Positions 11,862 to 22,358 are shown, counted from the stretch's first letter. The stretch is 64,000 nt of DNA from Pelobacter sp. (GCA_030824515.1 JAVBXN010000018.1:62001-126000), one strand, 5' to 3'. The notes: generated by a model from the letters alone, not told the origin. Translations and numbers: made by a program.

Positions 11862-13658
11862 CTATTCCACTTTCAATATTGCAAGAAACGCTTCCTGCGG
11901 CAACTCCACATTGCCGACATTCTTCATGCGTTTCTTCCCTTCCTTCTGTTTCTCCAGCAGTTTACGTTTACGAGTGATGTCGCCACCGTAACATTTGGCC
12001 AGAACGTCCTTGCGCATCGCCTTGACCGTTTCACGGGCAATCACCTTGTTGCCGATGGCGGCCTGGATCGCAACCTCGAACATCTGTCGTGAAATCAGTT
12101 CTTTCATCTTGGAGACCAGATCGCGTCCGCGGAAATAAGCCTTTTCCCGATGCAGAATCAGCGAGAGCGCATCAACTATTTCACCGTTTATCAACACGTT
12201 CATCCGCACCAGGTCGCTGCGCCTGTACTCAAGCTGTTCGTAATCCAGCGATGCGTAGCCCCTGGTAATGGATTTCAGGCGATCGTAGAAATCAAGCACG
12301 ATCTCGTTCAGAGGGAGTTCGTAGATGATCATGACGCGGTTCGGAGTCAGGTATTTGATCTCGCGCTGGACGCCGCGCTTGTCCTCGCACAGCGCCAGCA
12401 CGCCGCCAACGAATTCATTGGGCACATGGATGTGGGCCAGGATGAAGGGCTCCTCCAGATACTCCGTGCTTTGAAGTTCCGGCATCTGGTTGGCGCTCTG
12501 GATAGAATACACTTCGCCGCTCATCCTGTGCACCCGGTAGACAACGGTCGGCGCGGTGGTGATCAGGTCGAGGGCAAACTCCCGCTCCAGCCGCTCCTGA
12601 ATAATCTCCATGTGCAGCAGTCCGAGAAAACCGCAACGGAAACCGAAGCCGAGTGCCAGGGAGGTTTCAGGCTCATAGGAGAAGGATGAATCGTTCAGCT
12701 TGAGCTTGGCCAGCGCATCACGCAGCTGTTCGTACTGGACGGTGTCGATCGGGTACAGGCCGGAAAAGACCATCGGCTGGACCTCCTTGAAACCACCCAG
12801 CGGCACCGCGCACTGTCGCTGCAGCAGGGTAACCGTATCACCGACCTTGGCATCGGCCACATCCTTGATGCCGGCAATCACAAAACCGACCTCGCCGGCA
12901 GCCAGTTCAGACACTTCGCGCATCACAGGCGAAAAGACCCCTACCTTGAGCGCCTCAAATGAGCTGTTGGTGGCCATCAGCTGGATTTTGTCACCTTTTT
13001 TGAGGGTGCCGTCGAAGATCCGTACCAGGATGATCACCCCCTGGTACTGATCGTACCAGGAATCAAACAGCAGCGCCTTGAGCGGCGCGCTTGAGTCACC
13101 CTTGGGCGCGGGAATTTTCTTGACGATCTCCTCAAGGATTTCGTGGGTACCGATGCCTTCCTTGGCGCTGGCCCGCACGGCATCATGGGCATCGATACCG
13201 ATGATATCCTCGATTTCCTGGATAACCCGCTCCGGATCGGCGGCGGGCAGGTCGATCTTGTTCAGCACCGGAAAGACTTCCAGGTTGATATCCAGAGCCA
13301 GGTAGACATTGGCCAGGGTCTGGGCCTCGACCCCCTGTGAGGCATCCACCACCAGCAATCCGCCTTCGCAGGCGGCCAGCGAACGGGACACTTCATAGGT
13401 GAAATCGACGTGACCGGGAGTATCGATCAGGTTGAGCACATAGTCCCTGCCGTCATCGGCGCGATAGTTGAGCCGCACGGTCTGGGCCTTGATCGTAATG
13501 CCCCGTTCCCGCTCCAGATCCATCTTGTCCAGAAACTGGTTTTTGCTTTCACGGTCGGTAACTGTGCCGGTGTACTCCAGCAGGCGGTCCGCCAGCGTGG
13601 ATTTGCCGTGGTCAATGTGGGCAATGATGGAGAAATTGCGAATTCTGCTGATATCCAT
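11862..13658 (-). CDS. lepA: Elongation factor 4 (back-translocating GTPase)
   Basis: Ribosome-associated translational GTPase. The 598-aa length matches the family. G1 [15 protein letters not shown] is near residue 13, G3 DTPGHVDF follows, and the G4 motif NKID lies near residue 135. The C-terminal LepA-specific domain ends with the conserved [16 protein letters not shown] region. It lies 76 bp downstream of rodA and upstream of lepB, a frequent bacterial arrangement. Confidence 0.97.
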   Translation of the reverse strand: MDISRIRNFSIIAHIDHGKSTLADRLLEYTGTVTDRESKNQFLDKMDLERERGITIKAQTVRLNYRADDGRDYVLNLIDTPGHVDFTYEVSRSLAACEGGLLVVDASQGVEAQTLANVYLALDINLEVFPVLNKIDLPAADPERVIQEIEDIIGIDAHDAVRASAKEGIGTHEILEEIVKKIPAPKGDSSAPLKALLFDSWYDQYQGVIILVRIFDGTLKKGDKIQLMATNSSFEALKVGVFSPVMREVSELAAGEVGFVIAGIKDVADAKVGDTVTLLQRQCAVPLGGFKEVQPMVFSGLYPIDTVQYEQLRDALAKLKLNDSSFSYEPETSLALGFGFRCGFLGLLHMEIIQERLEREFALDLITTAPTVVYRVHRMSGEVYSIQSANQMPELQSTEYLEEPFILAHIHVPNEFVGGVLALCEDKRGVQREIKYLTPNRVMIIYELPLNEIVLDFYDRLKSITRGYASLDYEQLEYRRSDLVRMNVLINGEIVDALSLILHREKAYFRGRDLVSKMKELISRQMFEVAIQAAIGNKVIARETVKAMRKDVLAKCYGGDITRKRKLLEKQKEGKKRMKNVGNVELPQEAFLAILKVE

Positions 13659-13734
13659 GAAATCCTTCGTTTGAATAAGAATCGGACTCTACAGAGTAAA
13701 TAAAGAGAGTTTGAAAGTAAAGCAAAAAGGGGTA

Positions 13735-14835
13735 TCAGAACATGAATCGCCGCATGCTGATGCTCTGCAGCATCCCGATTCCGACCATTGAGGTGATCAT
13801 TGAAGTGCCACCGTAGGAGAAAAACGGCAGCGGCACACCGACCACCGGAAACAGTCCGATCACCATCCCCATGTTGATGACGATGTGCCAGAAGAGCATG
13901 GCTGTCACTCCCACAGCCAGCAGGCCGCCGAAACGGTCGTTGCAGCGACGGGCGATGTTCAGTCCCCACAACACCAGCGACATGTAGAGGATGATCAAAA
14001 AGAGGCAACCGACAAAACCCCACTCTTCGGCGAAGACCGAAAAGGCAAAATCGGTATGCTGCTCAGGCAGGAAACGCAGTTGTGATTGAGTCCCCTGAAT
14101 ATACCCCTTGCCGGCGATACCGCCCGAACCGACGGCAATCTTGCTCTGGATGATATGGTAACCGCTGCCGAGCCTTGAACGTTCCGGATTCAGAAAATCA
14201 AGCACGCGGTTCTTCTGGTAGGGACGCAACAAATATGCCCAACCGATCCAGGCGACCGGTATCGTGACGCAGGCAAAGGTCACTATCGTGGTCCAGCGCG
14301 GGCCGATGTAGAATGTCATCGAAAGTGCAATCAGTATTACCAGGATAGCGGTTCCCAGGTCGGGCTGTTTCATGATCAGGGCAGCCGGCAGCGCCAGAAT
14401 CCCCAGGGGGAATAGCACGTCCCCGACCGTGAGACCGCCGACGCTGTGGTAATTATTGAAGAAACGGGCGAAGGTGATGATAATCACGATTTTCATCAAC
14501 TCCGAGGGCTGAATATTGAAAAGTCCCAAATTCAGCCAGCGGGTGGCTCCCATGGTGCTGCGCCCGACTAAAAGCACCACCACCAGCAGCAATATCAGGA
14601 AACCGTAGAACCAGTATGAGAGGTCTTCCAGCAGGTGATAGTCAATACTGCAGACCAGCATCGATATTGTCATACCTGCCAGCATCCAGTAAAACTGCTT
14701 GATGAAATAGGCGGTCCCTACCATTTTGTAGGGGGTTGTGGCGCTGTAAATATTCAGGATGCCCAGCAGGCAAACCGTCACAACCAGCCCGGCCAGGATC
14801 CAGTCGATGTTGGTTAACAGACGACGATCAATCAT
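13735..14835 (-). CDS. rodA: Rod-shape peptidoglycan glycosyltransferase
   Basis: SEDS-family integral membrane enzyme that polymerises lipid II in the elongation complex. The 366-aa protein has about ten hydrophobic segments and the conserved FLPEQHTDFAFSVFAEEWGF and GVPLPFFSYGGTSM motifs. It overlaps the mrdA stop by 8 bp, so the pair is co-translated, as expected for the RodA/PBP2 partnership. Confidence 0.96.
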   Translation of the reverse strand: MIDRRLLTNIDWILAGLVVTVCLLGILNIYSATTPYKMVGTAYFIKQFYWMLAGMTISMLVCSIDYHLLEDLSYWFYGFLILLLVVVLLVGRSTMGATRWLNLGLFNIQPSELMKIVIIITFARFFNNYHSVGGLTVGDVLFPLGILALPAALIMKQPDLGTAILVILIALSMTFYIGPRWTTIVTFACVTIPVAWIGWAYLLRPYQKNRVLDFLNPERSRLGSGYHIIQSKIAVGSGGIAGKGYIQGTQSQLRFLPEQHTDFAFSVFAEEWGFVGCLFLIILYMSLVLWGLNIARRCNDRFGGLLAVGVTAMLFWHIVINMGMVIGLFPVVGVPLPFFSYGGTSMITSMVGIGMLQSISMRRFMF

Positions 14836-16750
14836 TGGACTTGTCTCCGCTGACTTGCGATTCTTTCAAGGTTGCAGCCTTTTCATCGTTTTCCGGCTCC
14901 TCGGTTTCTTTGGGAGTCGCGGAAGGTTCCTTACGCGGCGGTTTCTTACCGTCGAAATAGGCTCGCAATATTCGGCCGGCAATCGGCGCTGCCGCCGACC
15001 CGCCATGCTCGCCATGCTCGATCACCACCGCCACGGCGATTTCGGGCTTGTCAAACGGCGCAAAGGCCACGAACAGGGCGTGATCGCGGAACTGATAAGG
15101 GGTTCCCTGTTTGCTGTCACGCATCTTGACAACCTGGGATGTGCCGGTCTTGCCGGCCACCTTGACATCGTAGAGTCGAGCCTGGGCTCCGGTGCCGCCC
15201 GACTCGTTGACTACTGCGTACAACCCCTGCTTGACCAGGCGATATGACTCTTTCGAAAAAGAGGTGGTCCCGATCACCTCGGTTTTGGTTTCCCTAAGAG
15301 GTTTGCCGTCGGCATCAACGATCCGCTTCACCAGGTGGGGACGGTATATCGTGCCTTCATTGGCAACCGTGGCAATCATCGAGGCCAGTTGTATCGGGGT
15401 CGTCAGCACATAACCCTGACCGATTGAAACCGGCAGGGTTTCACCATGAAACCAGCGCTTGCCGAAACGCTTCTGCTTCCATTCGGATGTCGGGATCAGC
15501 CCGGATTTTTCATTCTGCAGCTCGACTCCCATGGGTGCCCCCAGCTTGAAGGCCTTGGCGGTTGCGGCAATCTTGTCCACTCCCAGTTTTTCACCAAGCT
15601 GGTAATAGTAGACGTCGCACGACTCCCGCAACGATTTGCGCAGACTTGTTGTTCCGTGCCCCTTCTTGTTCCAGCACTTGAAGGTGGATGTCCCCAGTGT
15701 GTAGGCACCGTTGCAATTGACCGAAGTCGAGTCGTCGATCCTATTGTCGTACAGTCCGGCCAGCGCGGTAATCACCTTGAAAGTCGAACCGGGGGGGTAT
15801 TGCCCGCTCAAGGCCTTGTTCTCCAACGGCCGACGCTTGTCCTCCAGATACCCTTTCCAGATATCAGCCGGAAGTTTGCCGCTGAAAAGCGATGGATCAA
15901 AGCCGGGGTTGCTGACAAAAGCCAGTATCTCGCCACTATTGACATCCATCGCGACCGCAGCGCCGGCCTGTTCGCCGAAGGCTTGCTCGGCCTGTTTCTG
16001 TATGGCGGAATCGATCGTCAATACGACGCTGTTACCCACCGTGGGATAGGTCTCGGAAATGGTGCGCAATACCCGCCCGCGGGCGTCAACCTCCAGCTGC
16101 CGGCCGCCGTCATCCCCGTGCAGTTCCATCTCCAGGGCGCGTTCAATACCGTTTTTTCCGACATAATCACCGGGATTGTACTCTTCGTAGCCCTTGGCAT
16201 TTAATTCTTTTTCCGAAATCTCACTTATATAACCGAGCAGATGCGAAGCCAGTGTACCGTTCGAGTATTCGCGCACCGGCTTCATCTCGATCTCGACCCC
16301 GGGCAGCCGCAAGCGGTTTTCCTCCAGGATTTCGACCTGATCGCGGGTAATATTGGAGGCCAGTACGATCGGGTAGTATTTGGCGCGCCCCATGCTCTTC
16401 CGCCAGCGCTCGTCCATCTCGGCCCGATCCAGCCCGAGCAGCGTCGATAACTGGGTTAGCAGCGACTCCTTGTCCAAAACCTCCTGCGGGACAACGGCCA
16501 GACTGAATGATGGGCGATTGCTCACCAGCACCTTGCCGTTGCGGTCGAGTATCGCCCCACGGGAAGCGGCCACCGGCACAAAACGCAGACGATTGTTCTC
16601 GGACATTTCGCGATAATCGTCCGATCTGAGGATCTGCAGATGCCACAAGCGCATCAGCAGCAGGAAGAACACCGCTCCGACCACAAAGGACAGAATCAGG
16701 ATTCTCTGTTTGGACTCCACCACCTCACGAACGAAACGCCGCTCCTTCAT
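14828..16750 (-). CDS. mrdA: Penicillin-binding protein 2 (transpeptidase of the elongation complex)
   Basis: Crosslinks peptidoglycan during cell elongation. The 640-aa protein has one N-terminal membrane anchor (~16-38), a pedestal domain and a transpeptidase domain with SxxK as PGSTFK (Ser~322), SCD in the S-x-N position, and KTGT in VAGKTGTSQVV. A charged Lys/Glu/Pro tail ends the protein. It overlaps mreD by 4 bp and rodA by 8 bp. Confidence 0.96.
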   Translation of the reverse strand: MKERRFVREVVESKQRILILSFVVGAVFFLLLMRLWHLQILRSDDYREMSENNRLRFVPVAASRGAILDRNGKVLVSNRPSFSLAVVPQEVLDKESLLTQLSTLLGLDRAEMDERWRKSMGRAKYYPIVLASNITRDQVEILEENRLRLPGVEIEMKPVREYSNGTLASHLLGYISEISEKELNAKGYEEYNPGDYVGKNGIERALEMELHGDDGGRQLEVDARGRVLRTISETYPTVGNSVVLTIDSAIQKQAEQAFGEQAGAAVAMDVNSGEILAFVSNPGFDPSLFSGKLPADIWKGYLEDKRRPLENKALSGQYPPGSTFKVITALAGLYDNRIDDSTSVNCNGAYTLGTSTFKCWNKKGHGTTSLRKSLRESCDVYYYQLGEKLGVDKIAATAKAFKLGAPMGVELQNEKSGLIPTSEWKQKRFGKRWFHGETLPVSIGQGYVLTTPIQLASMIATVANEGTIYRPHLVKRIVDADGKPLRETKTEVIGTTSFSKESYRLVKQGLYAVVNESGGTGAQARLYDVKVAGKTGTSQVVKMRDSKQGTPYQFRDHALFVAFAPFDKPEIAVAVVIEHGEHGGSAAAPIAGRILRAYFDGKKPPRKEPSATPKETEEPENDEKAATLKESQVSGDKSND

Positions 16751-17241
16751 GACACTTCCTGTTGACAGTCGAATCCGGGGAACAGCGTTACAAGCGAGGC
16801 GACAAAAGAATTGACCAGCAGGCGGGGGACAATGTCGGATACCATCGAATATGCTATTCCGGGGGAAGCGGTGAACATCACCAGCAGCAGCAGGTTCAGG
16901 GTAAAACTGGCGAATGTGACACCGGCAACGGCCAGAACGAAAAGAACGGCGCTGTCGGCGTACAGGCGGTCGGTCAGGCTTCTCATGACCAGGAAGATCA
17001 CCAGAAAACCGGCTGCGTTCAACCCCAGGTAGAGACCGCTGAAAGCGTCATTGAGCATACCCAGCAGCCAGGCCAGCGGCGCCCCGACCTGGAAGCTACT
17101 CCGCAGGGTCATGAACACCATGATCACCAGCAGCAGGTCCGGCTTGAATGATGGGCGCAGGTAAACCGGCAGCACCGCCACCTGCAGCACGATCGAGACC
17201 AGCACCAGGCCGGCCAGCAGCAGGATCGCCGGTCTACTCAT
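16747..17241 (-). CDS. mreD: Rod shape-determining membrane protein MreD
   Basis: 164 aa, with five or so hydrophobic segments covering almost the whole length and no catalytic motif. This fits MreD, an inner-membrane scaffold of the elongation complex. Identification rests on size, topology and position between mreC and mrdA; it overlaps mreC by 8 bp and mrdA by 4 bp. Confidence 0.9.
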   Translation of the reverse strand: MSRPAILLLAGLVLVSIVLQVAVLPVYLRPSFKPDLLLVIMVFMTLRSSFQVGAPLAWLLGMLNDAFSGLYLGLNAAGFLVIFLVMRSLTDRLYADSAVLFVLAVAGVTFASFTLNLLLLVMFTASPGIAYSMVSDIVPRLLVNSFVASLVTLFPGFDCQQEVS

Positions 17242-18055
17242 CGTGCGTCCCCAGAACTATCAACACCTCTTCCAGATGAGCCAGTTTGACACTCGGCCGG
17301 ATCGTGACGGTCTGAAAAATGCCGTATTCGCCCCGTTTGACCATGGTCACCTCGCCGATCGGCAGCCCTTTCTGAAACACGCCGCCAATCCCGGAGGAGA
17401 TCACCGCATCGCCGACCTTGACATCCTCTTCCCTTGTCGTGAATTCGAGGGAGCAGAGCATCTCCGATTTGCCCTTTACCACTCCGCGGGCTCTCGAACG
17501 CTGGATGGTGGCCGCGATTCCGCTGGCGTGATCGGTCAACAGTATCACCCGAGATGTAGATGGTGAAACCTTGACTATCTGGCCGACAATACCGTCCGCG
17601 GCAATTACAGCCATCCCCTCGCTAATCCCGCTGGAACCGCCCTGGTTGAGGATCAGAGTGCGAAACCATGAGGTGGCATCCTCACCGATGACCCTGGCGC
17701 CGACCGTGGGCGCCTTGATATTTTTCTTCATGTCAAGCAAACGTTCCAGACGCTGATTTGCCAGAAGCAGCTCGTTACCTTCGCGCACACGCTCGTTCAG
17801 GGTACGGATATCCTCTCGCAACCTAAGGTTCTCGCGATGGGTATCGACCAGGCTGATGTAGCCGTCCCAGACGTCTTCCACAAAACCGCTCAATCTGTTG
17901 GCCGGCTGGAAAATCGGCGAGAGAACGCTCAGCGCGACGCGCTCGATCGCATTCGCTTCGCGATTATGGGGAACATTGAGTGAAAAGATGATCAGGGCGG
18001 CCAGTATTCCGATTCCAGTCAACAAAACGAAAGCATATTTCTTTAAAAATTCCAT
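17234..18055 (-). CDS. mreC: Rod shape-determining protein MreC
   Basis: 273 aa. It has one N-terminal membrane segment (~10-27), a coiled coil (~65-110, ENLRLREDIRTLNERVREGN) and the periplasmic beta domain with GARVIGEDATSWFRT and GISEGMAVIAADGIVGQI typical of MreC. It links the cytoskeleton to PBP2. The usual upstream neighbour mreB is absent; rfbA lies 21 bp upstream instead. Confidence 0.95.
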   Translation of the reverse strand: MEFLKKYAFVLLTGIGILAALIIFSLNVPHNREANAIERVALSVLSPIFQPANRLSGFVEDVWDGYISLVDTHRENLRLREDIRTLNERVREGNELLLANQRLERLLDMKKNIKAPTVGARVIGEDATSWFRTLILNQGGSSGISEGMAVIAADGIVGQIVKVSPSTSRVILLTDHASGIAATIQRSRARGVVKGKSEMLCSLEFTTREEDVKVGDAVISSGIGGVFQKGLPIGEVTMVKRGEYGIFQTVTIRPSVKLAHLEEVLIVLGTHDE

Positions 18056-18076
18056 TTTCGGTGGGTACCTTGAAAA

Positions 18077-18973
18077 TCAGCTAATACCGCATAGTTCGGT
18101 CTCGTTGTAGACCCGCAGCAGATAATCCTTGTAGGAGGAATTGGGGGTGTCGTCGATAACCCGCTTCATCCCCTCGCAATCCAGAAAACCTCTTCGCAGC
18201 GCGATTTCTTCGAGACAGGCGATTTTCAACCCCTGCCGCGCCTCGATCGTCTCGATGAAGTTGCTGGCTTCCAGCAGGCTTCTGTGCGTACCGGTATCCA
18301 GCCAGGCGATCCCGCGCCCCAGCCGCTCGACCAGCAGCTGTCCGCGCCGCAGATATTCGAGATTGATATCGGTGATTTCCAGTTCTCCGCGCGGCGAAGG
18401 CTTGATCGCCTTGGCTACCGCCACGACGTTTTCATCGTAAAGATACAGGCCAGGGACCGCATAGTGTGACTTGGGCTGCTTCGGTTTCTCCTCGATGCTG
18501 AGAACCTTGCCGGCCCGGTCGAACTCCACTACTCCATAACGCTCGGGATCATGCACCTGGTATCCGAATACCCGTGCGCCCCCCTTGAAATCGGAAACTA
18601 TTTCGTCCAGATTCATCTTACCGTAGAAAATGTTGTCTCCCAGGATCAGGCAGACCGGCTGGTTGTCGATGAACTCCTCGCCGACCAGGAAAGCCTGGGC
18701 GATCCCCTTGGGTTCTGGCTGAACCTTGTAGGTGATCGAAATTCCCCAGCGGGAACCGTCACCCAGCAGCGACTCGAAACGGGGCGTGTCATGCGGAGTG
18801 GAAATTAGCAGGATATCCTTTATGCCGGCCGTCATTAACGTGGCCAGCGGATAATAGATCATCGGCTTGTCGTAGACCGGCTGCAGCTGCTTGCTGGCCA
18901 CCAGTGTCAACGGATAGAGGCGGCTGCCGGCTCCTCCGGCGAGTATGATACCTTTTCCGATACCTTGGGTCAT
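18077..18973 (-). CDS. rfbA: Glucose-1-phosphate thymidylyltransferase
   Basis: Makes dTDP-glucose from glucose-1-phosphate and dTTP for surface polysaccharide synthesis. The 298-aa protein has the nucleotidyltransferase signature [38 protein letters not shown] and a C-terminal [17 protein letters not shown] 18973 is chosen; a GTG three codons upstream would overlap the GAGGTG ribosome site. No other dTDP-rhamnose genes are near, so the pathway must be completed elsewhere. Confidence 0.94.
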   Translation of the reverse strand: MTQGIGKGIILAGGAGSRLYPLTLVASKQLQPVYDKPMIYYPLATLMTAGIKDILLISTPHDTPRFESLLGDGSRWGISITYKVQPEPKGIAQAFLVGEEFIDNQPVCLILGDNIFYGKMNLDEIVSDFKGGARVFGYQVHDPERYGVVEFDRAGKVLSIEEKPKQPKSHYAVPGLYLYDENVVAVAKAIKPSPRGELEITDINLEYLRRGQLLVERLGRGIAWLDTGTHRSLLEASNFIETIEARQGLKIACLEEIALRRGFLDCEGMKRVIDDTPNSSYKDYLLRVYNETELCGIS

Positions 18974-19033
18974 TGAAAACACCTCGAATGTATTTGTAAA
19001 GATTGACTAGTTATCACGTTAAAGCAAGCAGTG

Positions 19034-19594
19034 TCAAACCGGATTAACTGTTCGGGCCAGACTTTTGACCGCCTCCAGCAGATTGTCGAACACCGCGGTG
19101 CCGGACGGCAGACCCTGCTCATCTTCCGCTCCATAGCCGGTCCTGACAAGTATCGTTGCGCAACCGGCGGCACGTCCGGCCGAAACATCGGCCAGTTTGT
19201 CACCGATCATGATCGAAGCTTCCAGGTCGATGTCGTAACGCCGGGCGGCCTCTGTCAACATGCCCGGCAAGGGCTTGCGGCAGTTGCAGGGAAGCGCGTA
19301 GCTGCCGCGCCCGTCGGGATGGTGCGGACAGTAGAGCCAAGCATCGACCCGGGCGCCGGATTTAACAAGCTCTCCGGAGATATGGCGGTGCAGGCTCTCC
19401 ACATCCTCCTCGGTGTAATAGCCCCTGGCCACACCGGACTGGTTCGTGACCACCACCACCAGAAAGCCGGCCTCGTTCAGCATCCGCACCGCTTCGGCCG
19501 CCCCCGGAATGAACTCGAAATCCGCTATCCGGTACAGATATTCCTTCTCAACATTGATGGTACCGTCCCGGTCCAGAAAAACCGCCCGTTGCAT
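19034..19594 (-). CDS. gmhB: D-glycero-beta-D-manno-heptose-1,7-bisphosphate 7-phosphatase
   Basis: HAD-family phosphatase that removes the 7-phosphate during ADP-heptose synthesis for lipopolysaccharide. The 186-aa length is typical. The HAD motif FLDRDGT (Asp8, Asp10) opens the protein, VVVTNQSGVARG is motif 2, and the zinc-binding segment starts CPHHPDG and continues CNCRKP. IMIGDKLADVSAGRAAG is the last HAD motif. It is the first gene of the minus-strand envelope run, 60 bp before rfbA. Confidence 0.94.
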   Translation of the reverse strand: MQRAVFLDRDGTINVEKEYLYRIADFEFIPGAAEAVRMLNEAGFLVVVVTNQSGVARGYYTEEDVESLHRHISGELVKSGARVDAWLYCPHHPDGRGSYALPCNCRKPLPGMLTEAARRYDIDLEASIMIGDKLADVSAGRAAGCATILVRTGYGAEDEQGLPSGTAVFDNLLEAVKSLARTVNPV

Positions 19595-19667
19595 CCTAAT
19601 TCCTCCCGCAAAAATTGTTTGGACAGATTAAACCTGCATGGATTGGCAAGTTACGGATCGGTTTGCA

Positions 19668-19697
19668 TTGACAATCCACTATTAAAAAAACTATAAC
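19668..19697 (+). promoter_or_regulatory. Sigma-70-type promoter for aroG
   Basis: TTGACA (19668-19673) is 18 bp from TATAAC (19692-19697), and a ribosome site AAGGAG lies at 19714-19719 just ahead of the aroG GTG start. No attenuator or obvious operator was seen. Confidence 0.7.
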
Positions 19698-19727
19698 ACC
19701 CCTTATCAACTGCAAGGAGACCAATCC

Positions 19728-20780
19728 GTGATCAAGACAAACAACCTTAAAATAACCGCTATCACACCCATTATCGCTCCGGCTGATTTGCGCCAGGTTT
19801 TTCCGCTGTCGGACAGGGACCGTTCCTTCGTCAGCAGGAGCCGCGAGCAGATCAAGGAGATCATCCAACGCAAGGACCGGCGCCTGATGGTGGTGGTCGG
19901 CCCATGCTCGATCCACGACACCGAGGCCGCCGTTGAATACGCCAGGCGCCTTTCCAGGCTCTCCAAACAGGTAGAAGACCAGCTGTTGCTGATCATGCGG
20001 GTCTATTTCGAAAAGCCGCGCACTACGGTGGGATGGAAAGGGCTGATCAACGACCCGGACATGGACGGAACCCACCTTATATCCAAGGGACTCGGCATCG
20101 CACGCGGCCTGTTAAGCCGCATAACCGCGCTGGAAGTGCCGGTGGCCAACGAAATGCTGGACCCGATCACCCCCGAATACGTTGCCGACATGATCAGCTG
20201 GGGCGCTATCGGCGCCCGCACCACCGAATCCCAGACCCACCGCGAAATGTCCAGCGGACTGTCGTTTCCGGTCGGTTTCAAGAACGGCACCGACGGCAAC
20301 CTCCAGATCGCGATCGACGCGATGAAAGCAGCCCAGCACCCGCACAGTTTCCTCGGCATCAATCGCGAGGGACGCACCTCGATCATCCAGACCAGCGGCA
20401 ACCCGGACGTGCACATCGTACTGCGCGGTGGGTCGAGAAAAGTCAACTACCATCCCGAGGACATCGCCAGCACCGAGGAATCGCTCAAAAAGAACAGCCT
20501 CCTTCCAACCATCATGGTCGATTGCAGCCACGGGAACTCCAACAAGGATTACCAGAAGCAGCCAGAAGTGCTGGAGAGCGTGGTAAGCCAGATTCTTGCC
20601 GGCAACACATCCATCTCGGGAGTGATGATCGAAAGCTACCTGGAGGCCGGTAACCAGAAGATTCCGACCGATATCAGCCAGCTGAAATACGGCGTTTCAA
20701 TCACCGACGCCTGTATCGACTGGGCCACCACCGAACGCATCCTGCTGGATGCGCACAAGCAGCTCAAAAGTCGCAAGTGA
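19728..20780 (+). CDS. aroG: 3-deoxy-7-phosphoheptulonate synthase (DAHP synthase, AroFGH type)
   Basis: First step of aromatic amino-acid synthesis: condenses phosphoenolpyruvate with erythrose-4-phosphate. The 350-aa length equals E. coli AroG. Motifs include VVVGPCSIHD, MRVYFEKPRTTVGWKGLINDP, the KNGTDG substrate loop and DCSHGNSNK. The start is GTG, 8 nt after AAGGAG. Which aromatic amino acid inhibits it cannot be read from sequence alone. It is a single-gene transcript with its own promoter and terminator. Confidence 0.97.
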   Translation: MIKTNNLKITAITPIIAPADLRQVFPLSDRDRSFVSRSREQIKEIIQRKDRRLMVVVGPCSIHDTEAAVEYARRLSRLSKQVEDQLLLIMRVYFEKPRTTVGWKGLINDPDMDGTHLISKGLGIARGLLSRITALEVPVANEMLDPITPEYVADMISWGAIGARTTESQTHREMSSGLSFPVGFKNGTDGNLQIAIDAMKAAQHPHSFLGINREGRTSIIQTSGNPDVHIVLRGGSRKVNYHPEDIASTEESLKKNSLLPTIMVDCSHGNSNKDYQKQPEVLESVVSQILAGNTSISGVMIESYLEAGNQKIPTDISQLKYGVSITDACIDWATTERILLDAHKQLKSRK

Positions 20781-20782
20781 CA

Positions 20783-20818
20783 AAACTACGGGGCGCAATC
20801 AAAAGCGCCCCGTAGTTT
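20783..20818 (+). terminator. Terminator after aroG
   Basis: AAACTACGGGGCGC pairs perfectly with GCGCCCCGTAGTTT around an 8-nt loop, directly after the aroG stop. It may also act on the convergent acpH transcript. Confidence 0.85.
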
Positions 20819-20862
20819 CCAGATTAAAGTTAAACGCCGTCTGCAAGCCGTAATTCTATACA

Positions 20863-21513
20863 TCAATTCGACCGGCTTTGTCCATGTAATACGCCAGTTT
20901 CAATCCCCGGCGGCTGTGTAACCACCGGCGGCATTCCCGCCGCGATCTGCTCCCCGGCATAGTTCAGCGCCCTGGGAAAAAACCCGTTGAAATCCTCCCG
21001 CAATCCGGCATAGTTCTGCATCAGCGCGGCTTCCGCACCTGCCAGCGGATTCTTCCTGGCAACCCTGCGGGACATGCGTTCCAGCGCGTTCGCAATGCCG
21101 GCCACGCTTCCGTAGGAGGGGAGCAGGATCTCGAAGATGGTCGGCACCAGCCGCTGCAGGCGTTCGGGCATTTCGGCCTGATGCTGCTCGATTATCAATC
21201 TGGTCCTTATGAGATAGTCATCCAGCGTTTCGTCACACCAGCTGCCCCACCCCGCAACCAGGAAATGATCATAGAACAGATCGACCAGCACCCCGCGATA
21301 CAGACCGTAGCTGTCGTCCAGACGACGCCTGCTGCGCCGGAACAGATCATCACGGTCGGCAAACGAGTCTATCCTGCGGTGCAGCATCAATCCCTGCCTT
21401 ATCTGCTCCTGAAAACGGTTTCCCAGCGGGCCTTTGACAAAATCCCCCATGAAGTTGCCTACCAGGATCCGTTCGTCCGTGCCGGAGAGCAGCATGTGCG
21501 AGAGAAAGTTCAT
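20863..21513 (-). CDS. acpH: Acyl carrier protein phosphodiesterase
   Basis: Family that removes phosphopantetheine from acyl carrier protein. The 216-aa protein begins MNFLSHMLLSG, then GNFMGDFVKG and LHRRIDSFADRD, with a metal-binding His/Asp pattern and DLFYDHFLV, all hallmarks of the AcpH (DUF479) family. Its ATG overlaps the stop of the upstream NRDE gene by 4 bp. The adjacent three-domain protein with its own carrier domain makes an acyl-group link plausible but unproven. Confidence 0.88.
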   Translation of the reverse strand: MNFLSHMLLSGTDERILVGNFMGDFVKGPLGNRFQEQIRQGLMLHRRIDSFADRDDLFRRSRRRLDDSYGLYRGVLVDLFYDHFLVAGWGSWCDETLDDYLIRTRLIIEQHQAEMPERLQRLVPTIFEILLPSYGSVAGIANALERMSRRVARKNPLAGAEAALMQNYAGLREDFNGFFPRALNYAGEQIAAGMPPVVTQPPGIETGVLHGQSRSN

Positions 21514-22289
21514 TTAACCACCGGCCGGATCCGGAATCTGTGACACAAGGTCTGCGGCACCGTCACAGACGGATCGAAAGTACGCTCGACAAATGTCACC
21601 AGGCCGCTGCGCTCGATAAGCAGCACGGTGGTCGAACGGGTTCCGTAGACTTCGCCGGAGATGAAGATCGGCGAGAGCAGCCGTTCGCGCTCGGGACCGA
21701 CTCCTGTGTCCGGCAGCAGACCGTCGGCAAATGGCGCCGGATCGTACAGGGCCGCGAAAATCTGCTCCACCTCCGGGTTTGCCTGTTCCACAATCGCTGC
21801 CAGCCTGGCCCTGGCAACGGTGAGCTTGGGCCAGCCGGTATCGAGCAGATGATTGGAAAGTCCGTGGACACCGGCGGATATGGGGCCGGAAGAGCCGCCC
21901 CGGTTGGTAAAGTAGTGCAGATCGTCGCCGTAACCATAGAGCAGGTTGAAACCATCGTAGCGCTCTCCCTCGCGGTTGAGCGCAAGCCGGAAATCGGCGG
22001 GCGTCACCAGTGGATCACACAGGAACCCGGAGACCAGGCCGCCGCGCGAAGGGGGATCCACGAGCTGCTGACGTGGATCGCGATAATTGGTTATGGCCGC
22101 AAACTTGCCGTCGCCGGCCACCCCCAGCCAGGTTCCTCCGGCCAGCTTGTCCCGGCCAGCCAAAACCTGGGGATAATCGGCCCAGAAGCGGGACGGCTCG
22201 CTGGCACGATCCCGGTACTCGTCACGATTGGCGCACAGGATCAGGCGATAGCGCGGATGGCAGTCATAGGCAAAAACAATCAGGCACAT
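21510..22289 (-). CDS. NRDE-family protein (TANGO2-like)
   Basis: The 259-aa protein starts MCLIVFAY and contains NRDE at residues 21-24, the family's name motif, followed by LAGRDKLAGGTWLGV and later GTRSTTVLLI. Cys2 is in the position expected of an N-terminal nucleophile-type fold, but no reaction is established for bacterial members. It overlaps acpH by 4 bp and lies 69 bp downstream of the acyl-activating gene. Confidence 0.88.
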   Translation of the reverse strand: MCLIVFAYDCHPRYRLILCANRDEYRDRASEPSRFWADYPQVLAGRDKLAGGTWLGVAGDGKFAAITNYRDPRQQLVDPPSRGGLVSGFLCDPLVTPADFRLALNREGERYDGFNLLYGYGDDLHYFTNRGGSSGPISAGVHGLSNHLLDTGWPKLTVARARLAAIVEQANPEVEQIFAALYDPAPFADGLLPDTGVGPERERLLSPIFISGEVYGTRSTTVLLIERSGLVTFVERTFDPSVTVPQTLCHRFRIRPVVK

Positions 22290-22358
22290 GCTATACCTCT
22301 GGTCGATGTACAGTTTTCCGGAATTCGATACGGGACAAGCAGCGGTAAAGAATTTGCG

